The notes under the pieces were generated by a model. The model ran no database searches. It saw nothing but the letters and a program-made list of their open reading frames with translations, and was not told the DNA's origin. From contig JAGVVL010000001.1 in assembly GCA_018287875.1 (NCBI GenBank), positions 7,564,001 to 7,628,000 of the forward strand: a stretch of 64,000 nt of DNA, written 5' to 3'. The position numbers were made by a program, and so were the translations under genes. This DNA comes from Nigrospora sphaerica. Lineage: Eukaryota; Ascomycota; Sordariomycetes; Amphisphaeriales; Apiosporaceae. Of the stretch, positions 46,493-57,022 are shown piece by piece; position 1 is the stretch's first letter; every line of letters starts with the position of its first letter.

Positions 46493-48343
46493 ATGGCCGA
46501 CGCAGACAAGGAAAAGGCCGAGAAGCTCGCCGCGGCGAAGAAGAGGGTATACACTTTCCCTAGTCCCCCGCGGCTGCACCACAGTCTCTGCGCGCCCCGC
46601 CCGCTCACACGCAGCAGGTCGAGGCCATGAAAAAGCAGAAGGCAAAGAAAGCCGCCAACAAGAAAGGGAAAGACGATGCCGCGCCGCCGCCCGAGGACAC
46701 CCCGGCCGACGCTTCGCCGGCCGCGCCAGCCGCGGGTGCTGCCGCTGCCGCCGACGAGGACGAAGAAGCGCCGCCGCCCGACGCCAAACCGGCGCCGGCC
46801 GCCGTCGCCGGGCTAAAAGCCGAGGCCGTCGGCGAAGAGGCCCCCGACGTGACCTCACCCTCGGTGCAGGCCAGCTTGCGCAATGCCGCCGCCAAGACCC
46901 CGGGCTTTCCCTTCACCACCCCCGAGGGCGAGGTCTCCACCGCTGCCGACATCTACCGGAAGCAGGTTGCCCGTATCGAAGATCTTGAGAAAGAGAACAA
47001 GCGCCTCGCTCGGGAATCCGCAGACGCCGAGAAGAGATGGCAGAAGGCCGAGAGCGAGCTGGCCGACCTGCGCGAGGCCGACGGGGATGCGAAAGCAGAC
47101 CCTGCCGCCGGCGCCGAGGTCGAGAAACTGGTGTGTTCTCCCTTGCGTCCCCTGCCTGCAAGTTCTCTCGAAGCATCACTGACGACCGGGGGGTCCTATG
47201 CAGCAAGCCGAGATTGCCTCCCTGCAGCGCCAAAACACGCAATTGCAGTCGGCCGCGTCCCGCCGCGGCCATGGCTCCTCGCCGTCTGGCTCCTCGGGCT
47301 CTTCGCCCGCCGCCGAGCTGCAGGCTGAGCTGCAGGCCCAGCTGGCTTCCAAATCCGCCACGATCGAAAACATGGAGCTCGAACTATCACGCCTGCGGGC
47401 CCAGACCGCTCGTCAGGCCAACAGCGACGACACCGACAAGGAGCAGATTACCGCACTTGAGGGGAAGCTCGAGCGCGCTGAGCAGGCCTCTTCGAAGACC
47501 AACCAGGAACTGGCCGACCTCAAGCGCAACCTTGAGCGCACCACAGAAAAGGCGGTACGCGAGGGCAGCAGTCGTATCAGCGCTGAGACCCGCGTCAAGA
47601 CACTTGAGCAGGAGAATGCCGCGCTCACTGACTCCCTGGCCGAGTTGCAGAAGAAGCACGAGGCCCTGGAGAAGAAGGTTACCGCGCTCGGCACCTTGCA
47701 CAAGGAGAACGACAGTCGGTCGCAGGCACTGCGCCGGGAGAAGGAAGCTGCCGAAAAGGAAGTTGCCGACCTGAAGTCCAAGATGGAGAACCTCGAGACT
47801 GAGAACACGCGTCTTCGCAAGAAGGACGCGGCTGAAGGCGAGGGCGATGACGATGGCGTGGATGAGCTCGAGGATGAGGAGCGCCAACGCCTGGAGAAGA
47901 AGGTACGCGACCTCGAGGCCGAGATTTACGACCTGCGCCGCGGCATTTGGCACCAGCGGCGCCGCGACATGGAGGGAGGGCCCGACGAGGCCTCTCCCGG
48001 CGGCTTCACCAATGTGGACCTCTCGGGCTCGTTGTCGCCCACGAGCGCCACCCGCGCCAAGAGCGGCAGCGGCTTCGGCGAATTCCTGGCCAGCGGCCTC
48101 AACGCCCTGACAGGGACCGGCGCTGCGGCCGACAAGGACGACGACGGCTTCCTGGACGACGACGACGATATGGACTTTGACGAAGACGCCTTCCGCCGCG
48201 CCCAGGAAGATGATGCCAAGAAGCGGCTGGAGCGCATCAAAGAAATTAAGCGCGGCCTTAAGAACTGGGAAGGCTGGCGCCTGGACCTCGTCGACACTCG
48301 GAGGGGTGGCGGCTACGGCGTCGGCGAGGTCTTTGACATTTGA
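46493..48343 (+). CDS. Large coiled-coil protein, fungal M-protein-repeat type
   Basis: 568 residues from exons 46493-46546, 46618-47130 and 47204-48343, with introns of 71 and 73 bp. The order is: Lys-rich start (MADADKEKAEKLAAAKKR-VEAMKK); an Ala/Pro/acidic disordered part to about residue 105; a heptad-rich coiled coil from about 140 to 420, broken by a Ser/Gly linker (SSPSGSSGSSP); then a conserved C-terminal block with LRRGIWHQRRRDM, FGEFLASGLNALTG, an acidic DDDDDMDFDEDAF stretch and RIKEIKRGLKNWEGWRLDLVDTRRGG. Similar fungal proteins are usually annotated as M protein repeat proteins and may tether Golgi membranes, but the assignment to the Golgi is inference. Translation is intact. 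Start chosen at the first ATG, in CACC ATG GCC context. Confidence 0.87.
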
Positions 48344-48943
48344 ACCGGGGGCCCGTGTGGATGGATCTCCGTACGCGTACGCATATGTAGGCACATGTGT
48401 GCGGCCCGAGCGACCTGGGCCGAGCAGAGGCACGTCGAATGAAGCAATACACAAGCATCGTGACACGAACAGGCCGTGCCACTAAAGAAACAACGCTCGC
48501 ACCTGAAGGCACACGCCCGAACCTCGCTTGCCCTGTCAGATGGCGAGGTTGAATTAGTAACTACATGCCGCGTGCGCAGCCTCGAGATGGAAACATCAGG
48601 TCGAATGCTACCCCCCTGCCTATAATCTACCTCTTTTCACGTCCTCCCTTTGTCCCGGCCTCTGCTCCTCATCCTCTCCCTATTAAGCCGTCGGCCCCGG
48701 TGTAAATGCCTGCAAGATGCTGCGCCCCATCGGTCGTTCCTGGTGTGAGGCGAAGGGCGTGGGGGAGGTTGGGTGAAAATGCCGGATGGAAGCGAACGCC
48801 CGCTCCCTTTCGAACCATCCCCAACCTTGTCGAAATGCAGCGCTGCAGATTAATTACTGGCGAGCGTGGTTAGCGGGCGAATTTTGAGGCATAGCGGGCG
48901 CGGCGTGCAGGCAAAAGAAAGGCAGGAGATGATCCAAGACTTA
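48344..48943. other. Convergent spacer, coiled-coil gene / phospholipase D
   Basis: 0.6 kb of 3' UTR-type sequence. Nothing else recognised. Confidence 0.6.
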
Positions 48944-51900
48944 CTAAATTTCCTTAGGGGCTAGCAGGTCGGCCTGGTAAAGCCAGTGGTCGCCCTTCTC
49001 CTCGCTTTCGAGCCAGTCGTAGGGGAACTGCACGACGTTGCCCTGGATCAGGCCGCACAGCTCCTCGGCGTCGTCGCGGCTCAGGAGGTCGAGAGGGAAC
49101 ACGGGGCCCCGCCTGCTGCCCTTCGTAGTGGCCCGCCGGCGACGGCGTGTGGGCCCCGAGGCCGCCGGCGCGTTGGCAGCCGAGGCGGAGTTGTTGTTGT
49201 TGTTGTTGCTGTTGTTATTGCCCCCAGAGGACGAGGGCGGTTTGTCCATCGACGAATGCGTCCTTGGGCGGTCGCGTGGTTTCTGCGTTTGCGCTCCCGA
49301 GTCTACCTGTCCGTCGAAGGCGGGGAAGGGGTCGCTTCCGCCCGGCAGCACCGGCGACGGGGGGTCCGGCGAAACCGACCCGTTGGCCTTCTCGGGATCG
49401 AAACTGACTTTGAGCCTGTCCTGATCTTTGGCCGTCTTCTCCGTTGCTGCGTCCCCGCCCGGGGTTGCTATCGAAGGCTCCGAGTGGGGATCGGTGTGTG
49501 TCGCCGTGCTCGTCTTCTCCAGGGGGGTAGCGGGCGCCGTTATACCGATACTAGACCCTGTGGGATGCCCGTACGGCGCCGTCGTTTCTTCACCCTTCTT
49601 GGCACCACCCATACTCTCGTTGAAGCGGGTAGAATAGTCCTCGAACTCTTGGTAGTCCCTCCAGGTCAATACCTCGCTATCGGGCATGCAGCGAAACACC
49701 CTGCGGTACAGTTTGGTGTTGTTGCTGGCCACGCGATTCCAGATATCGTCCCAGAAAGCCGGGTTCACGGGGTCCCGCATGCAGTCCTTGTCGATAGCCG
49801 CGAGGGTGATATCTGCAGCAAGTGGGTTGATCCTCTCGTTGACCTTACCAGAGGCGTCGAGGATGATGGGCGGCCCACCTATATCGGTGTCGTTCGTCAC
49901 GGGAAGATTAGGAAGTTGGGTCACGCGTGGCAGGCCGAGCTCCGCTGTCGTTTGACGCTGGAAATTTGGCGGGGGCGGGAGCTGGTCGTTGCTTTTGGCC
50001 GATTCTCCCGCGTCTTTGCTCGAGACGCCCGAGATGTGGCTGGTAGATTGCGCACCGTCGAGGATGGGGTTGAGGAGGATTTCGTGGCCGCCAACCGTAG
50101 CCGTGTCTCGCAGCGTGTCGAGTCCTTTCTCCTTGGCCAGTTTCCAGCGGTCTGTGCCGGCGCCCTCGACATCTGCCGCGTGGGCTTCGTTTCCGTCAAC
50201 CCTATCGTCACGTTCCGCAGATACCCTGCTGGACGAGGACGAGCGCGACGACGATGATGGTGTGAACCCGGGATCGGGAGTGGCTTCAGCGTCGTGGTTG
50301 TAACTAGCCGCGCGTGAAGGCTGGGGATGGAGCTGGCTCGTGAGGTTGTTGCTGGAGGCGGGCCCGGCAGCGTGGCCGTCGGCATCCTCGTCCTCGCCGT
50401 AGATCTGGCTCATCTCGGCCTCGTACATGGCTTCCGCATCGGCCTCTTCTTGTCTCTCCTGCTCCGTGATCTCGTCTACGGGTAGACCCAGGTGCTCCCG
50501 CATCAGGCGGACCCGCAGAGAGTGGGCGAACCTGCCAACTTCGTAGGGCTGGCCGGCCATTGTGGACCAGATGGTGTCCGTGTCCCTGACTATGCAGGCG
50601 ACCTCCGAGTCTCTGTTGCCCAGCATCGAACGCTCGTTGATGTTGGCCGAGCCGATGATGGCGGCTCGGTCGTCCACAATCATGGTCTTGGCGTGGATAT
50701 AGAGCTGCTCGGTCACAAGGGCGTTGTTTCCCATCTTGCCCCACTGCCGTAGGCTGTAGAATTGGATGTAGTCCTCGGGGTCGATGTTGGCTTCGCGCAG
50801 CCGGCCAAAGATGGAATGCGGGCCTCGGCAGATGCTGCGGTACTGGAACTGCATAATCAGTCGCACACTGCTTCCGGAATCCTGTGCTACCGTGTTCTGG
50901 AAACCCGGCATGAGCGGGATCACAATGCAGGCCTGCCATTCCTCGCCCTTCTCATGCGCCCGCTTGATGCGTTCGACGAGCGCATCGCCGATGTGGTTGT
51001 GCACCTTGGTACCCAGCGTCTCGGTACTGGAGACGAAGAATTGGTTCTCCATGTAGACAAAGTGGTCCGACTGCTCGATCATGTTCACGTATGCGTTCTG
51101 GATGCTGTGCTCCACGAGCTCCTTGGGATATCCCAGGGACCAGTCGCCGGCGGACCGGAGCATTTGAACCTCGCACGTGCCCGTCAGGCCCAAGTGCTCG
51201 AGGTCCGCGTGGTTGGCCTCGGGCGGAGGGAGCAAGAACGGTATAGGCCGCGTGGGGGTTCGCTCTCTCCGGAGATAGTTCCACCGCTGGATGAAGTGGC
51301 GCGTCAGGTCCCGTGCCGGCTGGCCAACAACCTGCATGGCGATGTCGTGCCAAGGCATGCGGGGAGTCTTGCTCCGATCGTACATCTCCTCGTAGGGTTC
51401 GTTCAGCTTGAAGAAGTCTAGCACACGCGGGTTGGAGTAGTCCTTGCCGGGGTACATCTGGCAATGCTCCGAGTCTTTCGGCTTGTCCCCGTCGGGCTCG
51501 AAGCCGGTAGGACGATCGTCGGCCAGCGGATGTTGCGGGCTGTCCCAGCGCCCGAAGCAGAGATCAATACCGCCGAGGAAGGCAACGTCGTGGTCGACGA
51601 TGCAGACCTTCTCGTGGTGGGCGTAGAAGAATTGGTTCTTCTTGAGCTGGTTGGGTGATCTCTGCACCATGATGTTGGAGTGCAGATGAAGGAGAGCCGA
51701 CTTGGTGTATTCCGAGTCGATGGGGATGGCCTGTTCCACGTTTCGGTACACGATGACAAAGATCTTGACACCTTCCTGGGCCTTCTTCTGGAGGAGTCGG
51801 TCCAGTCGCCATTTGTGACTGATGGCAGCCGGCCGCCGCATGTACAGCTCGGGGCTCAGCCACCAATCGTGAATGTAAATGACGTCCTGGGCCATGCTTA

Positions 51901-54463
51901 TAGCACGGGATACATTCCACATGTAGTCTCGGCCATCGACTAGCCACTGCGCGAATACCCCTGTGCGAACCGGCGCAAAGCTGTCAAAGCGATGTTCCTC
52001 GTGCCATTTCGTGTTCCTAAGCATTTCGTTGACCGACTGCTCGAACTGTCGTATCAAACTTCCATTCCGAGAAAAGAGCTTGATCTTCCGTTCTGACGTG
52101 TAAATCTTCAAAGTGTGGTGTTTCCCCGATGCCCCGCCGTCGTCGTCATCGTCATCGTCGTCGTCGTCGTCATCATCATCGGCGGCGGCGGCAGTGGTAC
52201 TAGCCGTCTCTTTTCCTTTGCCCTTCAGTTGACTAGCCTTGGCCTTTGCGCCAATCCGCTTCAGCTTGTTCCTCTTGGTCTCGATCCTGAACCTCGGGTC
52301 TACGAGGTACACATCATAGATGTTCATATTGGAAGGGGATTCGACCACGACGATGTAGCTCTGCCGGACCAAGAACCATTTTCGAGTATGACGGGCGATG
52401 ACCTTGCTTGGCGTAAGGACCCGTCGGAAGTCGATGCCTTTGGAGGACTGGATGTGCAAATAGCACTCTTTGCCGTGATACGTGCCCTCCGCCGCTAGAC
52501 GCACACCAAGCGCCGACAACTCCAGGAAGCGGCACAGTCGGTTGCTGTCGGCACGGAACATGAGCCAATGGATCATTTCCTGCATGTATTTCTCCAGCAG
52601 GGCTCGTTGTCGTTCGACGAATTTCCTCCGCATTGCCGCTGCCTCCAAGACGGCCTTCTGGGGGTTCAGACTGGAGCCTTCGAGGCCTTCGCCCATGCTG
52701 GACGACTGGCGGCGCCCCAACAGGCCAATGCGGGATCGCTTCCTCCGCGCCGTGGAAGGTCTGTCGGCCTCGCTGGCGGTGCCCTCGGCCGCCGTCATCT
52801 CCCCCGCAGTCTGCTCTCCGGCGTGCTCCGCGATGGTCTCGTCCAAGCGACCTTCGGCCGTCTTTTCGTCCTCCTCGGAGTCGTCAGCCCCTCGCGCGCT
52901 GCGAAGGTACGGGAAAGCCGAATAGGGGAAATGGGGCTGCTTTGGCTTCTTCCTCATATGAACTGTTGTTAAGTACTGATTGTTGTTCAACGCGGAAAGC
53001 TTGTACCGCGCATGGAGGTTGATAATGTCGGTTATGGAGCGCTCGACAGTCCAAGTCATGCGACTCGGTCCGCTGCCATACTCCAGAGCAAAGGTGAACA
53101 GCGAGTGTCTCTCTCTGCCCGTCTCGTCCTTGTCCGATTTGTCGGGCTTGCTGTCGACGACCCGTATCTTGAGTTGCTCCAAGAGGACCGGGATGCGTTT
53201 GTTACCGTGCTCGTCCCTCTGCAGCATACTGGCGAACATAACCACCGCAGGCGTAACCGCCCTTAGCTCGGCCATGAGCTCGGCAGACTTGAAGTAGTCG
53301 ACCTGGTCCGTCTTCTTTTTGCCGCTCAGCATCTTCAGCGTGTTCTTCATCTGCTTCCACCGTTGGGCTCCAAAAGTTGTAGCTCTGTCGCCGCCAAAGA
53401 GCGGCCTACGTGGGGAAGTCAAGGCGTCTCCTTCGGACACGCCACCTCCACCGCCGAACATGTCTGAGATCCTACGTCTGTGCATACGTTGCATGGCCTG
53501 GGGACTCTCATTCTCGTCGGCCGTCTCATACCTAGGACTCCCAACCCAGGAAGCGCCGCGACCCCAAGCCCTGCGGCTGGCGCCAGTCAAATGATCACGG
53601 CCCTCGCCCTCGGAAAGCCCCCCCCGGTGCTCCGACGCATCTGGCATCGTGGAACGCCGCACTAGCCCTCGAAAGCGATACTGCGGTAGAGCGGGTGACT
53701 CAAGATCACCGCCGACGCGTGGCATTAGCTGCGTGGATCGCATATCCAGATTCTTGAGGCGGCGGCGCATCCTCTTCCGCTTGGTTGCCTTGGGCTGCGG
53801 TGAAGCGCCGTCGTCGTCCTCTCTCTCATCGCCACTCTCCTCGACATCGGCATCGCTACCTTCCTCGTCGAGCGTACGGGGGATGCGGTGCGTCCTATTG
53901 GCGACAGGTGAGCTCGCCGCCGACGCGAAAGCGGCCTCCCCCGGACCTGGCGACTTGGGTCCCTGTGGTGTCCCTGTTGCAGCCAAGGACTTGAGTCTGG
54001 ACATGAACCTTTCGCTGCGCGACCGCCCATCGCCGGAATCCCACGAGTCGATTCGAGAGTGTCCGATCGGAGGCGGAGGTTCAAGGGCGGGGTCGGCTCC
54101 GGCGAACTGGACGCTACGTCGTCCCGGTGAAGTGAGGTCGGTCGCGGCGCCGGGCCTTGGAGTTACGGAGTGCGCGTTGTTTGGAATACTCGAGGTAGAT
54201 GCAGCGGCCGAGCCGTGCTGCATGGGCGAAAGGTCTTCGTGAGGCAAACCCCCATTGAGATAGTCGGAGGCCACTTCGGGAACTTGCCCTATGGGCGTGC
54301 TGGCTGGGCTATCCGCCGACAAGAGCAGGTCGCCATGGTGCGAGGTGGTGCCAGCAGGACCAGTGGACGCTCGTAGTATCGGAGGCCGAGCGCGGCCATT
54401 AGGCGCCGGGCTCAGGGTTCTGGGACTCGGTGTGCTGGCGGGGTCCAGGCCGGGGTTGGACAT
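48944..54463 (-). CDS. Phospholipase D (Spo14/Pld1 type, PX-PH-HKD)
   Basis: Hydrolyses phosphatidylcholine to phosphatidic acid at membranes, acting in vesicle traffic, sporulation and signalling. It is a single exon of 1839 residues, comparable with yeast Spo14. The first true ATG is at 54463 (MSNPGLDPAS); the frame stays open upstream but starts only at GTG. Order: about 390 disordered residues; a PX-like region around 440-600 (WTVERSITDIINLHARYKL); a PH-like region around 650-810 containing HTRKWFLVRQSYIVVVE; then the catalytic half. HKD motif 1 is HHEKVCIVD at about 948 (HxKxxxxD). HKD motif 2 is IHAKTMIVDD at about 1256, followed by IGSANINERSMLGNRDSE. Both are complete. A poly-Asp run (plus-strand 52134-52180) sits inside the PH region, and an Asn-rich run (49190-49222) sits near the C-terminus. 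Acidic DEEL and YDWLE segments near the end match the family tail. Confidence 0.95.
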   Translation of the reverse strand: MSNPGLDPASTPSPRTLSPAPNGRARPPILRASTGPAGTTSHHGDLLLSADSPASTPIGQVPEVASDYLNGGLPHEDLSPMQHGSAAASTSSIPNNAHSVTPRPGAATDLTSPGRRSVQFAGADPALEPPPPIGHSRIDSWDSGDGRSRSERFMSRLKSLAATGTPQGPKSPGPGEAAFASAASSPVANRTHRIPRTLDEEGSDADVEESGDEREDDDGASPQPKATKRKRMRRRLKNLDMRSTQLMPRVGGDLESPALPQYRFRGLVRRSTMPDASEHRGGLSEGEGRDHLTGASRRAWGRGASWVGSPRYETADENESPQAMQRMHRRRISDMFGGGGGVSEGDALTSPRRPLFGGDRATTFGAQRWKQMKNTLKMLSGKKKTDQVDYFKSAELMAELRAVTPAVVMFASMLQRDEHGNKRIPVLLEQLKIRVVDSKPDKSDKDETGRERHSLFTFALEYGSGPSRMTWTVERSITDIINLHARYKLSALNNNQYLTTVHMRKKPKQPHFPYSAFPYLRSARGADDSEEDEKTAEGRLDETIAEHAGEQTAGEMTAAEGTASEADRPSTARRKRSRIGLLGRRQSSSMGEGLEGSSLNPQKAVLEAAAMRRKFVERQRALLEKYMQEMIHWLMFRADSNRLCRFLELSALGVRLAAEGTYHGKECYLHIQSSKGIDFRRVLTPSKVIARHTRKWFLVRQSYIVVVESPSNMNIYDVYLVDPRFRIETKRNKLKRIGAKAKASQLKGKGKETASTTAAAADDDDDDDDDDDDDDGGASGKHHTLKIYTSERKIKLFSRNGSLIRQFEQSVNEMLRNTKWHEEHRFDSFAPVRTGVFAQWLVDGRDYMWNVSRAISMAQDVIYIHDWWLSPELYMRRPAAISHKWRLDRLLQKKAQEGVKIFVIVYRNVEQAIPIDSEYTKSALLHLHSNIMVQRSPNQLKKNQFFYAHHEKVCIVDHDVAFLGGIDLCFGRWDSPQHPLADDRPTGFEPDGDKPKDSEHCQMYPGKDYSNPRVLDFFKLNEPYEEMYDRSKTPRMPWHDIAMQVVGQPARDLTRHFIQRWNYLRRERTPTRPIPFLLPPPEANHADLEHLGLTGTCEVQMLRSAGDWSLGYPKELVEHSIQNAYVNMIEQSDHFVYMENQFFVSSTETLGTKVHNHIGDALVERIKRAHEKGEEWQACIVIPLMPGFQNTVAQDSGSSVRLIMQFQYRSICRGPHSIFGRLREANIDPEDYIQFYSLRQWGKMGNNALVTEQLYIHAKTMIVDDRAAIIGSANINERSMLGNRDSEVACIVRDTDTIWSTMAGQPYEVGRFAHSLRVRLMREHLGLPVDEITEQERQEEADAEAMYEAEMSQIYGEDEDADGHAAGPASSNNLTSQLHPQPSRAASYNHDAEATPDPGFTPSSSSRSSSSSRVSAERDDRVDGNEAHAADVEGAGTDRWKLAKEKGLDTLRDTATVGGHEILLNPILDGAQSTSHISGVSSKDAGESAKSNDQLPPPPNFQRQTTAELGLPRVTQLPNLPVTNDTDIGGPPIILDASGKVNERINPLAADITLAAIDKDCMRDPVNPAFWDDIWNRVASNNTKLYRRVFRCMPDSEVLTWRDYQEFEDYSTRFNESMGGAKKGEETTAPYGHPTGSSIGITAPATPLEKTSTATHTDPHSEPSIATPGGDAATEKTAKDQDRLKVSFDPEKANGSVSPDPPSPVLPGGSDPFPAFDGQVDSGAQTQKPRDRPRTHSSMDKPPSSSGGNNNSNNNNNNSASAANAPAASGPTRRRRRATTKGSRRGPVFPLDLLSRDDAEELCGLIQGNVVQFPYDWLESEEKGDHWLYQADLLAPKEI
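52134..52180 (-). repeat. Trinucleotide tract encoding poly-Asp in phospholipase D
   Basis: GTC/ATC triplets on the + strand read as about 14 Asp codons (GAC and GAT mixed) on the - strand. Mixed codons suggest selection for the amino acid or an old repeat. Confidence 0.85.
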
Positions 54464-57022
54464 GACTGCTATTATCTGACGGAGTTCTGTTCTTCCCCTC
54501 GAGACGTGTCCTTTGTGTAGTGCGCTGCCAGCTCGTGAGAGACGGCAGCTGGTTGGAGCAGCGAGCACGAATATGCTCTACTGGGAGGGGGTGCTGCCTT
54601 CGGAACCTTTACGGCGAGAATCGACGCTGGGACATGGCAGGACAGACAGCATGAGCAAATACACAGTGCTGTGATTCGGCGGTGACTGTGACGGCGGGTG
54701 GGAGGTTGATCCAAGAGGCTCCCGTTCCGAGGTATTCGAATGCCGTCGATGGAAGCGTGAGCCTGTTCTACTACACCTGTGTTTTGGGTAGCGAACCGGA
54801 AGTGCGCTGGCCGAATGGCGGTTGGCTCGAGGTTGGTGGTTGGTGGTGACGGGGCGCGAACTGAATGCGTTTCGAATGGCGCCGTCGCATCAAGTGGCAG
54901 CGCACGCGGGGGAGTTTGTTGGGCTGGGTAGGCGATTAGTGAAGAGGAGAAGGTGCTTGCAAAGCTGCGATGCTCGACGAGAATACAATCAATCTACCTA
55001 CCTACGACTACCACCTACCTTGGCTGGATACTCCTGCCCGCATCCATGGATCGATACAGACGTATCCATTCCATCCCTTTTTCATGGATCCATCCGCCAT
55101 CGTCAGGCCCCTCGGGTCCACTGGACGTCCGCCAAAAGCCGCCCGGCGCCGTGAGATCAAGTGGGTACCTACATGTAATGAATGTACATGCATCTTACTA
55201 ACACAGTTGGTTGGGGTACCGGCTCTTATTAGTCCTTGCACCCAGGGTGCAGTGGCCAATGAGGCTCTTTTCCGAGGCTCGGTAGAAGGACCATTTGCGT
55301 ACATGTACATACGGGTGCTCCGTATAGGTACGGTGGCCGTGTTAGCATTAGTCCCATCGACCTCGTTCCTCAGCGAGAGCCGCGTCGACAGGGACCGCAG
55401 ACGGGTAGCAGGGTGGAGGGGACGCCATCAGAATACCAGGTACGGGGACACGCAGGCATGCATGGGGGGACGAATGGACGAACGGACGACCTGTAACCAT
55501 CTTGACTTTTTGCCGCACAAACTGAGCACGAAGGATTAGCTTATGGATGGTTGTTCTCGGGTCACCAAGGCCTGCGAGATCGACATCTATCACATGCTGG
55601 CGCCTTGAAAATGAAGGATAAAAGGTAGGGTAGTAAATTGACAATATGCGGTGTCTGAGCACGGGGAACCGCCGGGCAGGTGTTTATACGTACTTTAGGT
55701 ATCTAGCATCTGGACTGCCAAAAACAGTTTTACGGGTACCCTGGGAAGATACGGTAGAGGTAGGGAGGGAGGGAGGGAGGTACCAGCGAACCAGTTCGGG
55801 CCAAACCTGCAAACCGTCCAAATCAAACCATCAACACCAACTGATGCTCTGGTGGGGGTGGGATTCCATTCAGACTCGTCCAGAGCGAACAGTCTTCTAT
55901 GTTGCGGAGAAGGCTGGCTACTGAATGCACTTCTTTCCCGACTTGCACCCATCTTTAACCCTACTCTCCCATCTCCCTACTTTCATAACCGATTACTTAA
56001 TTCTCGTCGAATCCACGGGCACTATAGCCGACTTGATCCTATCTACCATTGTCCTTTTTCAACCTCTAGGGGCGGAGGCAAGGGCAACGGCCCGCTGCTG
56101 ATTGGTGGGGAATTTTCTGTTAAGGGCTCCCCATGTTTAGCTCAACAACGACAATAGATACGTGGGTGGCCTTTGTGTCGTATGGTTCTACCCTGCCTCG
56201 CTGTTGCTATTCGAAATGCTCACAGATAGAAAGGGCGTATGCAGAGCAGGCTTTCACCGCTGTACCCAGATGCGTACGGGTGACGGGTCGGTGATCTTTG
56301 ATTGTATGGCTAGCGGCTCTGGGCAGTGCCCGAGCCACGAAGAAGACATTGAAGACGACATGTCTGGTAGCTCGAAGGGTTCCCAGATACCCCGTTTCAG
56401 GTGAGAGGCATTTTGTAGGATGCAACTTGGTCGCAAGGTCCACAATGCTGATGCATGCAGACCAGACAAGCTCTCAAGCTTCCGAAAACAGGGCGACCTA
56501 TACATTATACAGCTTTGAGCCAATACCGTTGTATCTGCATGTACATGGATGTGAATGTGGAGGTAGTACAGGGAGCCCTGAATATCATATGCCATGACAA
56601 GTACGCCGTACTTACAGGTACGCAGCAAGTGTAGAAGAGGTTGTCAAGGATTACGGAATCGATGGATCCGTACTCGGGGTCGATCGTCAATTGGAGCCCT
56701 GCAGTTTCCATTCAAGTGCGTCCGGCCTAGGGGGGCGGCAGGCACGAATATGGGGTACCTAGCGAGTCGATGGTGGGGTCTGCCTCGAGATCAGGTGACT
56801 TACGCGACTGCTCCTCTCAATCTACTTATGTAAGTCGCGTCATCAAGCAAAGCACGAAACCGCGTCGGCCGCCATCGCACCTCGACTTGCCCACACGAGG
56901 ACCCATCGTTAGGCAACCGCTCACTCCTCCTCAAGCGGTCGGGACGGTGTTCGTAAACGCCGGGGAAACACGGCGCCCTCTCTTTCCACTTCGATGCATC
57001 CCTATCCATAGACGCATCCAAA
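54464..57022. other. Divergent promoter region, phospholipase D / rad52
   Basis: 2.6 kb without a recognisable gene. It contains CCTACCTACC motifs near 54995-55020 and a GGGA tetranucleotide run near 55762-55780. Confidence 0.55.
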
